This document shows positions 50,068 to 59,594 of a stretch of DNA of 64,000 bases, in pieces. This stretch comes from Natrialba aegyptia DSM 13077 (lineage in GTDB: Archaea; Halobacteriota; Halobacteria; Halobacteriales; Natrialbaceae). Each line of letters starts with the position of its first letter. The first letter of the stretch is position 1. A model generated the notes under the pieces. The model was not told the DNA's origin and did not search any database. It saw only the letters and a program-made list of their open reading frames with translations. A program made the position numbers and the translations under genes. Location: the NCBI RefSeq assembly GCF_000337535.1, contig NZ_AOIP01000015.1:151112-215111 (forward strand). The letters run 5' to 3'.

Positions 50068-52092
50068 TTATCGGGCGGCCTCGAGTTCATCGAGCGCCGC
50101 CGGGTTTTCGATACTGCTCATATCGCCGAGGTCCTCGCCCGTGTAGGTCGCTTCGATCGCGCGACGGATAATCTTGCCCGACTGCGTCTTGGGGAACTCG
50201 TCGACGAACAGGATTTCACGCGGGCGGAAGGGCTTGCCTAACTCCTCGCCGACCTGGGCGCGCAGTTCCTCGCGAAGGGCGTCGGTTTCGTCGATGTCGT
50301 CTGCGAGGATCGCGTATGCGACAACCGCGGTGCCGGTGGTGTCGTCCGGCGCGCCGATGGCGGCGGCCTGGTTGACCGCCGCGTGGTCGATGAGTGCGCC
50401 CTCCACTTCGGCGGGGCCAACCTTGCGGCCGGCGACGTTCAGCGCGTCGTCGGCGCGGCCGTGGAGGAACCAGAAGCCGTCCGCGTCTTTTTGGGCCCAG
50501 TCGCCGTGGTCCCACATCGCCGGGTCCTCGAAGGTCGACCAGTACTCGTTCAGATAGCGCTCGTCGCCGGACCAGAGGGACTTGGTCATGGAGGGACAGG
50601 AGTCGCGGGCGACGAGGAAGCCGCGCTCGTGGTCGTCCGCAACCGATTCGCCCGCGGAGTCGACGATGTCGATGTCCATGCCGATCCCCGGCCCGCCGAG
50701 CGTGCAGGGTTTGAGCGGTTCAGTCGGCATCGGCATCAGGAAACAGCCGCATATTTCGGTGCCCCCGGAGATGTTGATGATCGGGCACTCGCCGCCGCCG
50801 ACGTTTTCGTAGAACCACCGCCAGGATTCGGGGTCCCAGGGTTCGCCGGTCGAACCGAGCAGGCGCAGCGAGGAGAGATCGTGGCCCTCCAGCCAGTCGT
50901 CCCCGTGTTTACGAAGTGCTCGGATGGCGGTCGGCGAAATACCGAACTTGGTGAGCTCGTGGCGGTCGATCATCTCCCAGAAGCGATCCGGCTCGGGGTA
51001 GTCGGGCGCACCCTCGTACATGAAGACGGTGCCGCCGAAGGTGTGCGTCCCGATGAGCGTCCAGGGGCCCATCATCCAGCCGATGTCCGAAACCCAGAAG
51101 AACCGATCTGCAGGTTTGAGGTCCATGCCGAAGGAGACCTCCTTCGCGCACTGGACCTGCACGCCGGCGTGGGTGTGGACGATCCCCTTCGGCTTCCCGG
51201 TGGTGCCCGAGGAGTAGAGAAGCATCGACTCCTGATCCGAGGGCAGCGACTTCGTTTCGAACTCGTCGTCCGCGGTTTCGACGGCCTCGGCCCACCACTC
51301 GTCGCGGTCATCGTTCCAGGGAATCTCGCGCTCCGCCTCGTCCCCGCCGGAACCGAGCCTGTCGAAGACGATCGTGTCCTCTACGTAACCCGCCTCTTCG
51401 ATCGCCTCGTCGGCCCCTGACTTGAGGTAGACCGGATCTCCGCGGCGGTAGAAGCCGTCGCCGGTGAAGAGAACCGAACACTCCGAATCGGCGATCCGAG
51501 TCGCCGCCGCGTCGACGCCGAAGCCCGAGAAGATGGGCACCGCAATCGCGCCGACCTTGAAACAGCCGTACAGGATCGAGACGACCTCCGGCACCATCGG
51601 CATGTAGAGCCCGACCGTGTCACCCGTTTCGATACCGCGCTTTTCGAGCGCGTTCGCCACCTGGTTCGACTGCCGGTGGAGTTCGTGGTACGTGATTTCG
51701 CGAACCTCCCCGTCCTCGCCCTCCCAGATAGTCGCAACCTTGTTGCGGCGCTCCTCGTCGACGGCGGCGTGGCGGTCGACGACGTTGTGCGCAACGTTCA
51801 GTTCGCCGCCGGGATACCAGTCGGTGAACTGCGGTCCCTCGCTGTCATCTCGGACCGTCTCGTACTCCTCGTAGAACTCGATGTCGAGATAGTCGACGAT
51901 CTCGTCCCAGAACCAGTCGACGCCCGACGCCTCGACACCCTCGAGTTCAGTTGTCGTCCGTTCGATCAACGCCTCGTAGTCCTCGATCCCGTGGGTTCGC
52001 ATGAACTCGGCGACGTTCGTCGACTCGACGAACTCCCGGCTGGGTTCGTGGACGATCTCGTCAACGTCGTCGAGGCTGGTGTTCGCGGTCAT
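50068..52092 (-). CDS. acs: Acetyl-CoA synthetase-like AMP-forming acyl-CoA ligase
   Basis: 674 aa from the ATG at 52092. The ACAS N-terminal domain is followed by the AMP-binding core: LLYSSGTTGKPKGIVHTH (P-loop), WVSDIGWMMGPWTLIG, INISGGTEICGCF and DALNVAGRKVGPAEVEG. The C-terminal lid ends with the acetylatable lysine region FPKTQSGKIIRR. It activates acetate or a related short acid. Where canonical acetate enzymes have a bulky Trp acyl pocket (GxxxWW), this protein reads ISGGTEICGCF. The substrate may therefore be propionate or another acid. Confidence 0.92.
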   Translation of the reverse strand: MTANTSLDDVDEIVHEPSREFVESTNVAEFMRTHGIEDYEALIERTTTELEGVEASGVDWFWDEIVDYLDIEFYEEYETVRDDSEGPQFTDWYPGGELNVAHNVVDRHAAVDEERRNKVATIWEGEDGEVREITYHELHRQSNQVANALEKRGIETGDTVGLYMPMVPEVVSILYGCFKVGAIAVPIFSGFGVDAAATRIADSECSVLFTGDGFYRRGDPVYLKSGADEAIEEAGYVEDTIVFDRLGSGGDEAEREIPWNDDRDEWWAEAVETADDEFETKSLPSDQESMLLYSSGTTGKPKGIVHTHAGVQVQCAKEVSFGMDLKPADRFFWVSDIGWMMGPWTLIGTHTFGGTVFMYEGAPDYPEPDRFWEMIDRHELTKFGISPTAIRALRKHGDDWLEGHDLSSLRLLGSTGEPWDPESWRWFYENVGGGECPIINISGGTEICGCFLMPMPTEPLKPCTLGGPGIGMDIDIVDSAGESVADDHERGFLVARDSCPSMTKSLWSGDERYLNEYWSTFEDPAMWDHGDWAQKDADGFWFLHGRADDALNVAGRKVGPAEVEGALIDHAAVNQAAAIGAPDDTTGTAVVAYAILADDIDETDALREELRAQVGEELGKPFRPREILFVDEFPKTQSGKIIRRAIEATYTGEDLGDMSSIENPAALDELEAAR

Positions 52093-52424
52093 GGTGATGA
52101 TGACACGCACAGGTTGGCGTCAGCCCCCTATCAAACAACAGGTCGTAGCGCGCTGACTCGCGGACAGTGGTGGCGTCTCCTGGCGTCCAAGCTCCATCTA
52201 CCGACAGATCTGTGCGAAAGAGAGTGTGGGACCGATAGTAGCCACTGCAAGTCAGTGCACACCTGATCGCACGAGGGCTGTACGATCAGTGTGGAACCCG
52301 TTTCAGTTGTTCCTCTAGCCGGCGGCAGTAGTTTCAGTTGTTCCTCTAGCCGGCGGCAGTATGTACCAAAACAGGTAGGTGTGTCTGACGTACGTTTATG
52401 TGGCAGGCAACAGCCCTAGAACGT
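52093..52424. other. Divergent intergenic region with tandem repeat and promoter
   Basis: 332 bases between the acyl-CoA ligase (minus) and the coiled-coil/smc cluster (plus). It holds the perfect 31-bp tandem repeat at 52300-52361. A TATA-like GTTTATG at 52394-52400 lies about 25-31 nt before the ATG at 52425. Confidence 0.5.
52300..52361. repeat. Perfect 31-bp tandem duplication
   Basis: Bases 52300-52330 and 52331-52361 are identical and adjacent; each starts GTTTCAGTTGTTCC and ends CGGCGGCAGTA. Perfect identity suggests a recent duplication in the control region of the segregation genes. No hairpin or coding content. Confidence 0.85.
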
Positions 52425-52757
52425 ATGTCGAACAACCGCGTCGAGCAGCTCGAATCGACGGTCGCAGAACTCGAATCGACCGTAGAGGGCCTGACCGACG
52501 AACTCATCGAAGCCAAAGAACGCATCCGCGTTCTCGAAGCCGAACTCGATACGGAGACGCCGACTCGCGTTCCCGAGCGCCGCCAGAACGAAGCCGGAAC
52601 CGGTGCCGGTACCGATGCCGCCGACCGCGATTCGGAGACCCCGGAAGCCGCTCCGGAGGAAGTCGAAGAGGCGACGGCCGATGCCGATACGGAAACCGAG
52701 TCCCAATCCGGCGACGAAGCGGAAGACTCAGGTAGCGACGACATTATTGTCGCATAA
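52425..52757 (+). CDS. Short coiled-coil protein upstream of smc
   Basis: 110-aa acidic protein. Residues ~1-45 form an unbroken coiled coil (MSNNRVEQLESTVAELEST, LTDELIEAKERIRVLEAEL). The rest is an Ala/Glu/Asp-rich tail ending GSDDIIVA. It is recalled as a halobacterial family regularly placed before smc-scpA (DUF7518-like). A role in SMC loading or folding is possible but inferred from location only. The ATG at 52425 is leaderless-compatible with the TATA-like box at 52394-52400. Confidence 0.75.
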   Translation: MSNNRVEQLESTVAELESTVEGLTDELIEAKERIRVLEAELDTETPTRVPERRQNEAGTGAGTDAADRDSETPEAAPEEVEEATADADTETESQSGDEAEDSGSDDIIVA

Positions 52758-52862
52758 CTGCACGGCGGTTCGCTTTCGGGGGATCGGACCGGCTCGTCGC
52801 AAGCCGGAATCCGCCGGAACCCCGAGTGCGATCCCCCACGGCACGGAGGGCTCGAGAAGAGA

Positions 52863-55800
52863 ATGTACATCAAGGCAGTCGTTCTGGACAAGTTCAAGAG
52901 CTTCGGTCGAAAGACGAAAATTCCGTTCTACGAGGATTTCACCGTCGTCACGGGCCCGAACGGCTCGGGAAAGTCGAACATCATCGACGCCGTTCTCTTC
53001 GCACTCGGACTCGCACGGACCCGCGGCATCCGCGCGGAGAAACTCACCGATCTCATCTACAACCCCGGCCACGAGGACGGCGCTGACTCCGGCGGCCCGC
53101 GCGAGGCCATCGTCGAAGTTATCCTCGACAACTCGGACGCAACGCTCGATCGGTCGCAGGTCGTCAACGCCGCAGGTAGCGAGGATGTCGGCGACGTCGA
53201 CGAAATCCGCATCCGTCGCCGCGTCAAGGAAACCGAGGACAACTACTACTCCTACTACTACGTAAACGACCGCTCGGTCAACCTCTCGGACATTCAGGAC
53301 CTGCTCGCCCAGGCCGGCGTCACGCCGGAGGGGTACAACGTCGTCATGCAGGGCGACGTGACCGAGATCATCAACATGACCCCCCACGCCCGCCGGGAGA
53401 TCATCGACGAAATCGCCGGCGTCGCCGAGTTCGACGCGAAGAAGGAAGACGCCTTCGAGGAACTCGACATCGTCGAAGAACGCATCGACGAGGCCGAACT
53501 CCGCATCGAGGAAAAGCGCGACCGCCTCGACCAGCTCGCCGACGAGCGCCGGCAAGCCATGCGCTACCGACGGCTCCGCCGCGAGAAAGAGGAGTACGAG
53601 GGCTACAAGAAGGCCAGCGAACTCGAAGAAAAGCGCGCCGAGCTGGAGACGGCCGCAGCGGCCGTCGACGACCTCGAATCCGACCTCGAGGAGCTCCAGC
53701 GCGAACTCGACGAGCGCCAGGGGAAAGTCGTTCGCCTCCAGGAGGACCTCGAGGACTTAAACGCCGAAATCGAACGCAAGGGCGAGGACGAACAGCTCCA
53801 GATTAAAAGCGAAATCGAGGAGATCAAAGGCGACATCTCGCGGCTCGAGGACAAAATCGAAGCCAGCGAGGAGCAAATCGAGGCGGCCGAATCGAAGCGG
53901 CGCGAAGCCTTCGTCCAGATCGATCGCAAGCAGGAGACGATCGAGGAACTCGACGGAGAGATGCGCGAGCACAAACTCGAAAAGGCCTCGCTCAAGACCG
54001 AAATTCAGGAACGCGAGGCCGAGCGCGACGAACTCGAAGCCGAAATCGACGCCGTCGACACCGAGTTCGACGAACTCAAAGCCGATCTCGCGGCGCGAAA
54101 GGACGACCTCGAAGACGCAAAGACCGAGCGCAACGACCTCCAGCGCGAGCAGGACCGACTCCTCGACGAAGCGCGACGACGGTCGAACACGATCAGCGAG
54201 AAGGAGACGACGATCGAGGAGCGCCGCGAGGAACTCCCCGAACTCGAAAACCGGCGCAGCGACCTCCAGCGCGAACTCGAGAAGGCAAAGAAAAATCGCT
54301 CGAACATCGCCGAGGTCGTCGACGACCTCAAAGACGAGAAGCGCCGTATTCAGGCCGACATCGACGAGGCCGACGACAAACTCCAGGCGAAACAACAGGA
54401 GTACGCCGAACTCGAAGCCAACGCAGGCGAGAGCGGCGACTCCTCGTTCGGCCGCGCGGTGACCACGATCCTGAACTCGGGGATCAACGGCGTCCACGGC
54501 GCGGTGGCCCAGTTAGGAAACGTCCCCGGCGAGTTCGCCGTGGCCTGCGAGACGGCGGCGGGCGGTCGACTCGCAAACGTGGTCGTCGACGACGACGTGG
54601 TCGGCCAGCAGTGTATCGAACACCTCAAGTCGCGCAACGCCGGGCGGGCGACCTTCCTCCCGCTGACCGACATGAGCCAGCGCCGGCTTCCGAACGCCCC
54701 GAGCGATCCCGGCGTCGTCGACTTCGCGTACAACCTCGTCGACTTCGACGACCAGTTCGCCGGCGTCTTCTCGTACGTGCTGGGCGACACCCTCGTCGTC
54801 GAGGACATCGAGACCGCCCGTTCGTACATGGGCGACTACCGGATGGTCACCCTCGACGGCGACTTGGTCGAAAAAAGCGGTGCGATGACCGGCGGCTCCC
54901 GGAAGGGCTCGCGCTACTCCTTTACCGGCGGCGGCGAAGGCCAACTCGAGCGCGTCGCCAAACAGATCACGGACCTGCAAGAGGAACGCGAGTCCCTCCG
55001 AGAGGACCTGCGCGGCGTCGAGGACCGCCTCGACGACGCCCGCGACCGCAAGACCGACGCCGCAGACGAGGTCCGCTCGATCGAAAGCGAACTCGACTCC
55101 CTCGATTCCACCCGCGAGTCCATCGAGAACGAAATCGAAACGCTCGAGGCCGAACTCGACGACCTCCGCGAGGAGCGTGAATCCGTCGACGAGCGGATGA
55201 ACGAGATCGCCGGCGAGATCGACGAGCAGACGGCCGACATCGAGGCCATCGAGGCCGACATCGACGACCTCGAAGCCGAACTCGCGGACTCGAAAATCCC
55301 GGAACTCACCGCCCAGATCGAAGCCCTCGAAAGCGAAATCGACGACCGCGAGGACCGGATCGACGACCTCGACGGCACGCTCAACGAACTCGAACTCGAG
55401 AAAGAGTACGCCGAAGACGCCATCGAAGATCTCCACGACGACATCGAGACCGCCCAGAACCGCACGGCCGAACACGAAGAGCGCATCGCAGACTGCGAGG
55501 AAACCATCGCCGAGAAACGCGAGACTCTGGAGGCGAAACATGAAGCCGTCGAAGAACTCGAGGCTGAACTCGCCGAGCTGAAAGACGACCGTAGCGACCT
55601 CAAAGAGGATCTTTCGGAGGCCCGGACGAAGCGCGACCAGCAACAGGACCGCGTCAACGCCGTCGAGAGCAAACTCGAAGACAAACGCGAGCGCGTCGGC
55701 GACCTCGAATGGGAGATCGAGAGTCTCGAAGCCGAGGTCGGCGACTACGACCCCGAAGACGTCCCCGACCACGAGACCGTCCTCGAGATGATCGACCTCC

Positions 55801-56453
55801 TCCAAGCCGACATGGAGGCGATGGAACCCGTCAACATGCTCGCGATCGACGAGTACGACGAGGTCCGCGCCGATCTCGACGAACTCGAAGACGGGAAAGC
55901 GACGCTCGTCGAGGAGGCGGCGGGGATTCGAGACCGAATCGAACAGTACGAAACGCAGAAAAAACAGACGTTTATGGACGCCTACGACGCGATCTCCGCC
56001 CAGTTTACGGAGATTTTCGAACAACTCTCGGAAGGGACCGGCACGCTGCACCTCGAGAACGAGGACGATCCGTTCGACGGCGGCCTGACGATGAAGGCCC
56101 AGCCCGGCGACAAGCCGATCCAGCGCCTGGACGCGATGTCCGGCGGAGAAAAATCCCTGACGGCGCTGGCCTTCATCTTCGCGATCCAGCGGCACAACCC
56201 GGCCCCGTTCTACGCGCTCGACGAGGTCGACGCCTTCCTCGACGCCGTCAACGCCGAGCGGATCGGCGAGATGGTCGAAGAACTCGCCGAAAAGGCCCAG
56301 TTCGTCGTCGTCTCCCACCGCTCGGCGATGCTCGATCGCTCCCAGCGAGCGATCGGCGTGACGATGCAAGACGACAACGTCAGCGCGGTGACGGGGATCG
56401 ACTTGAGCGAGGAAGGCGAGGGCGAGGGCGAGGAGGTACCGGCTGATGACTAA
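52863..56453 (+). CDS. smc: Chromosome segregation protein SMC
   Basis: 1196-aa structural-maintenance-of-chromosomes ATPase. N-terminal head with FTVVTGPNGSGKSNIIDAVL, then a long coiled coil (about 165-500), the hinge (about 520-690, INGVHGAVAQLGNVPGEFAV) and the return coil (about 695-1020). The C-terminal head has the signature MSGGEKSLTALAFIFA and Walker B APFYALDEVDAFLD. It forms a ring complex with ScpA, which is encoded 21 bases downstream. Length and domain order are complete, with strong Glu/Asp enrichment as in other haloarchaea. Confidence 0.97.
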   Translation: MYIKAVVLDKFKSFGRKTKIPFYEDFTVVTGPNGSGKSNIIDAVLFALGLARTRGIRAEKLTDLIYNPGHEDGADSGGPREAIVEVILDNSDATLDRSQVVNAAGSEDVGDVDEIRIRRRVKETEDNYYSYYYVNDRSVNLSDIQDLLAQAGVTPEGYNVVMQGDVTEIINMTPHARREIIDEIAGVAEFDAKKEDAFEELDIVEERIDEAELRIEEKRDRLDQLADERRQAMRYRRLRREKEEYEGYKKASELEEKRAELETAAAAVDDLESDLEELQRELDERQGKVVRLQEDLEDLNAEIERKGEDEQLQIKSEIEEIKGDISRLEDKIEASEEQIEAAESKRREAFVQIDRKQETIEELDGEMREHKLEKASLKTEIQEREAERDELEAEIDAVDTEFDELKADLAARKDDLEDAKTERNDLQREQDRLLDEARRRSNTISEKETTIEERREELPELENRRSDLQRELEKAKKNRSNIAEVVDDLKDEKRRIQADIDEADDKLQAKQQEYAELEANAGESGDSSFGRAVTTILNSGINGVHGAVAQLGNVPGEFAVACETAAGGRLANVVVDDDVVGQQCIEHLKSRNAGRATFLPLTDMSQRRLPNAPSDPGVVDFAYNLVDFDDQFAGVFSYVLGDTLVVEDIETARSYMGDYRMVTLDGDLVEKSGAMTGGSRKGSRYSFTGGGEGQLERVAKQITDLQEERESLREDLRGVEDRLDDARDRKTDAADEVRSIESELDSLDSTRESIENEIETLEAELDDLREERESVDERMNEIAGEIDEQTADIEAIEADIDDLEAELADSKIPELTAQIEALESEIDDREDRIDDLDGTLNELELEKEYAEDAIEDLHDDIETAQNRTAEHEERIADCEETIAEKRETLEAKHEAVEELEAELAELKDDRSDLKEDLSEARTKRDQQQDRVNAVESKLEDKRERVGDLEWEIESLEAEVGDYDPEDVPDHETVLEMIDLLQADMEAMEPVNMLAIDEYDEVRADLDELEDGKATLVEEAAGIRDRIEQYETQKKQTFMDAYDAISAQFTEIFEQLSEGTGTLHLENEDDPFDGGLTMKAQPGDKPIQRLDAMSGGEKSLTALAFIFAIQRHNPAPFYALDEVDAFLDAVNAERIGEMVEELAEKAQFVVVSHRSAMLDRSQRAIGVTMQDDNVSAVTGIDLSEEGEGEGEEVPADD

Positions 56454-56474
56454 GGAGGGCCCGAGGAACTGAAG

Positions 56475-57689
56475 ATGACACAAGAGCCCTCGACAGATGC
56501 GAACGACGAAGCCGCGAGCGGGGAACGAGGAGACCCGCGAGATAGCGACGGAACCGAAGAGCCGTCGCCAGCGCGGGACTCGTCGACGGACGAGACAGCC
56601 ACCGAGAGAGACGACGGACCGGATAACGAGGACGAGGACGAGGATGAGGATGTGGATGTGGATGAGGGCGAGGACGACATCCCCCTCCAGATCGTCGGCC
56701 ACGACGACCGAGAACGACCCGGAGCAGCCACCGATACGCAAGGCGAGGAGGGCACGCTACTCGAGTTCAGCGAACCCGACGACGCTGGTTCGCGGGCGGC
56801 TGTCGGAGACGAGAGCGATATCGGTGCCGGTACCGGCACCGGTGACGAAGACACCGAAGGCGGCGAAGACGACGAAGTCGAACCCGTCGAACTCCTCGTC
56901 CAACTCGCCGAAAACGGCGACATCGACCCCTGGGATATCGACGTGGTCCAGGTCACGGACAAGTTTCTCGAAGCGCTCGACGGCGCCGACCTGCGGACCT
57001 CGGGGCGGGCGCTGTTCTACGCGAGCGTGCTGCTCCGGATGAAAAGCGATGAACTCTTCGCGACGGACGAGCCCGAGGAGGACGAACTCCCGCCGTGGGA
57101 GGCACCATTCGCCGACGAGGGGGGGATGGGCGGCGGTGCGTCCGATCCTGCCGGCGGCGACGTGCCCGGTGACGGATTCGATCCCGTCGAAAGTCTCGAA
57201 GCCGAGATGGATCGCCGACTCGAACGCAAGCACGTCCGCGGGAAGCCCGAGACGCTAGACGAGTTGGTCCGCGAACTCCGCAGTGCAGAACGGGGGACCT
57301 GGTGGAAAGAATCCCGCAGCTACGACACGAGCGACTCGCCGCACGGCTACGACCGCGGCGTCCAAGAACTGAGCTACCACTCGGGCGACGACTTCCGGGT
57401 GGATGACGAGCCGACCAGCGACGACGTGACCCACACCACCCACGAGGAAGACATCGAAACCGTCATCGACGACGTCGAGGCCGAACTCGCCGCGCGCTAC
57501 GAGCGCGGACGCGACGAAGTGCTGTACGCGGAGATCGCAGAAACGGGCGGTTCGCGCGTGATGACGTACCTCGCGCTGCTCTTTCTCGCCCACCGCGGCC
57601 GCCTGACTCTCGACCAGGACGAACTCTTCGGGGATCTCTGGATCCAGGATGCGACGACGGCCCCGGCGAACGATGCAGTCGCCGAGTGA
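56475..57689 (+). CDS. scpA: Segregation and condensation protein A (kleisin)
   Basis: 404 aa. An acidic disordered N-terminus of about 130 residues (Glu/Asp runs from GAGGAY repeats) precedes the kleisin core VELLVQLAENGDIDPWDIDVVQVTDKFLEAL and LRTSGRALFYASVLLRMKS. An Asp/Gly-rich middle and a C-terminal winged-helix (SRVMTYLALLFLAHRGRLTLDQDELFGDL) follow and would bridge SMC heads. It begins 21 bases after smc. No scpB is seen here. The N-terminal extension is unusual in length compared with bacterial ScpA. Confidence 0.9.
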   Translation: MTQEPSTDANDEAASGERGDPRDSDGTEEPSPARDSSTDETATERDDGPDNEDEDEDEDVDVDEGEDDIPLQIVGHDDRERPGAATDTQGEEGTLLEFSEPDDAGSRAAVGDESDIGAGTGTGDEDTEGGEDDEVEPVELLVQLAENGDIDPWDIDVVQVTDKFLEALDGADLRTSGRALFYASVLLRMKSDELFATDEPEEDELPPWEAPFADEGGMGGGASDPAGGDVPGDGFDPVESLEAEMDRRLERKHVRGKPETLDELVRELRSAERGTWWKESRSYDTSDSPHGYDRGVQELSYHSGDDFRVDDEPTSDDVTHTTHEEDIETVIDDVEAELAARYERGRDEVLYAEIAETGGSRVMTYLALLFLAHRGRLTLDQDELFGDLWIQDATTAPANDAVAE

Positions 57690-57877
57690 CGAGTGCTCGG
57701 GAGCGGGATTAGGGATCACGGAACTCTTCGGTTCGAGCGGCCGTCTGATGCCACAGATAGCGATATACCGTCCCGAAAAGCCTGTCGTAACCACTCGAGG
57801 CAGCGAAAAACGAGTGCAAGCACGACATCGTATGAACGGTAGGAAGTGCCAGTGCCGACTCCAGTCTCGGACGCAGT

Positions 57878-58501
57878 TCAAGCGAGTTGACTCACGACAG
57901 CCAGTGCCAGCACGACCGTCGCAATGACGGTGCTGCTGGCCGTAAGAGCGGGCGACGCGAACACTCCCAGCGATGCGATTCCGAACAGGCTCACGGCTCT
58001 CTCGGCAATGATATTCGACGACTCGTCGCCTGCGTTCACCGCCGGTTTCTCGGTCGTCACAGTCCCCGTCTGCTCGGCCGTGCCCCCGCTCGTTGGCTCG
58101 GGCTCACTCTCCGTGAACTCGAGGGTGGACTCGACAGCTGCGCGGTCGGCCGTCAAGCGAACGGTTCCGCGAGCTTTGTCGTACTCGACGATGTCTTTGT
58201 CGTCGAGTTCAGGGAGCAGCGACTGGTAGAGGGCGACGTAGACCGGTTGCCGCTGATCGGCGGAGAGAGCTGTTGGAGCGGTTTCGTGTTCCGCGGCTGC
58301 CACGTGATCCGTTACGGCACGGATCGTGACGGGGCCGTCAGTATCGAGGAGAAATTGCAGCGTGTCGCGCTTTCGAGGGGAAATCGGGGTCTCGAGCGAC
58401 AGCGAGCGGTCTCGGTCGGACGGAGTGGCCGTCAGACTGGCGTGCGCTTGACCGGCCGAGTCGTCTGTCGGGCGAGAGTGGCACTCGGAATCGGGGCTCA
58501 T
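57878..58501 (-). CDS. Winged-helix protein with C-terminal membrane segment (DUF7344-like)
   Basis: 207-aa protein. Residues ~38-125 hold a winged helix (SPRKRDTLQFLLDTDGPVTI, YVALYQSLLPELDDKDIVEYD) of the kind common in haloarchaeal regulators. A Glu/Thr linker and one or two hydrophobic helices at the end (about 170-207, SLGVFASPALTASSTVIATV) follow. It is probably a membrane-tethered regulator. The promoter region upstream has 11-bp direct repeats on both sides of the TATA box. Confidence 0.72.
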   Translation of the reverse strand: MSPDSECHSRPTDDSAGQAHASLTATPSDRDRSLSLETPISPRKRDTLQFLLDTDGPVTIRAVTDHVAAAEHETAPTALSADQRQPVYVALYQSLLPELDDKDIVEYDKARGTVRLTADRAAVESTLEFTESEPEPTSGGTAEQTGTVTTEKPAVNAGDESSNIIAERAVSLFGIASLGVFASPALTASSTVIATVVLALAVVSQLA

Positions 58502-58522
58502 ATCTTATGCTATGTCCCCGAT

Positions 58523-58567
58523 GGTGATAGTCAGTGTGCCAATTATATTTGGTTCGGGTGATAGTCA
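58523..58567 (-). promoter_or_regulatory. Direct repeats flanking the promoter of the winged-helix gene
   Basis: GGTGATAGTCA occurs at 58523-58533 and again at 58557-58567 (34 bp apart, about three helical turns). Between them is CCAATTATATTTGG, an AT-rich box with CCAA/TTGG symmetry that fits a TATA element for the minus-strand gene starting at 58501. This looks like a tandem binding site for a transcription factor, possibly autoregulatory. Confidence 0.55.
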
Positions 58568-58597
58568 CCCACATGTATTTATTTCGTGTGTGATAAA

Positions 58598-59458
58598 TCA
58601 GTCGAGGTACTCACCGGCCAGCAGATCCACGCGTTCGCGCGTCTCGTCGGGGACCGCCTCCGTCGGCGTGTTGATCGTCCCCTCGAGTGCACTCCAGGCG
58701 TCGCTTTCGAAGTCCTCGGGCATCGTTCGGATCGCGCGTTCGATCACGGCGTTGATCGAGTCCTGATTTGCCGCGGCGTTCTCGAGGACCTCCTCGAGCG
58801 TCACCTCGTTGTCCTGCTTCCAGACGTCGTAGTCGGTTATCCCCGCGACCGTCGCGTAGCTCAGTTCGGCCTCGCGGGCGAGTTTGGCCTCCGGAATCGT
58901 CGTCATGCCGACGACGTCCCACCCCTGCGAGCGATAGAACTCGCTCTCCGCTCGCGTGGAGTACTGTGGGCCCTCGATGCAGACGTAGGTGCCACCCCGC
59001 TCCGTCTTCGTCTCCGCATCGGTCACCGCTGCGGCCGCATCGGCGAGGTGCTCGACCATCTCGGGACAGTACGGTTCGGCAAAGCCCATGTGGACGACGA
59101 TGCCGTCACCGAAGAACGTCGGCGAGCGGTGTTTCGTCCGATCGAAGATCTGATCCGGAACGACGAGCGTCTGAGGCGGCAGATCCTCGCGGAGGCTGCC
59201 GACCGCGTTCGTCGAAATGACGCGGTCGACGCCGACCGATTTGAGCGCGTAAATGTTCGCCCGGTACTGCGCGTCGGTCGGCGTGTGCTGGTGGTCCTCG
59301 CCGTGGCGCGGCAGGAACGCTACCTCCTTGCCGGCGAGTTCACCCAGCGTCACGTCGTCGCTGGGGTCGCCGTAAGGCGTGGTGACGGTCTCCGTACGTG
59401 TATTTTCGAGCGGAAGCGCCTCGTAGATGCCGCTGCCGCCGATAACTCCGATCGTCAT
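58598..59458 (-). CDS. mtnP: 5'-methylthioadenosine phosphorylase
   Basis: Phosphorolysis of MTA to adenine and methylthioribose-1-phosphate, 286 aa from the ATG at 59458. MTIGVIGGSGIYEALPLEN, FLPRHGEDHQHTPTDAQYRAN, the family signature around ISTNAVGSL, CIEGPQYSTRAESEFYRSQG and MTTIPEAKLAREAELSYATVAGITDYD are typical MTAP/PNP-II blocks. The open frame to 59569 is rejected as it overlaps the divergent MATE promoter. It is divergent from the MATE gene. Confidence 0.93.
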   Translation of the reverse strand: MTIGVIGGSGIYEALPLENTRTETVTTPYGDPSDDVTLGELAGKEVAFLPRHGEDHQHTPTDAQYRANIYALKSVGVDRVISTNAVGSLREDLPPQTLVVPDQIFDRTKHRSPTFFGDGIVVHMGFAEPYCPEMVEHLADAAAAVTDAETKTERGGTYVCIEGPQYSTRAESEFYRSQGWDVVGMTTIPEAKLAREAELSYATVAGITDYDVWKQDNEVTLEEVLENAAANQDSINAVIERAIRTMPEDFESDAWSALEGTINTPTEAVPDETRERVDLLAGEYLD

Positions 59459-59594
59459 GGGCGAGCATCGTCGGAGGAGCACCGTAAACGGTCCGGATTC
59501 TCGGGTGCACACACGCCCGGCGCTCTCGCCGACGAGTGCAATACGGTACCACATCTCCCGAGTGGTCAAGTACGCCGCCCGACACTGTGCGGAT

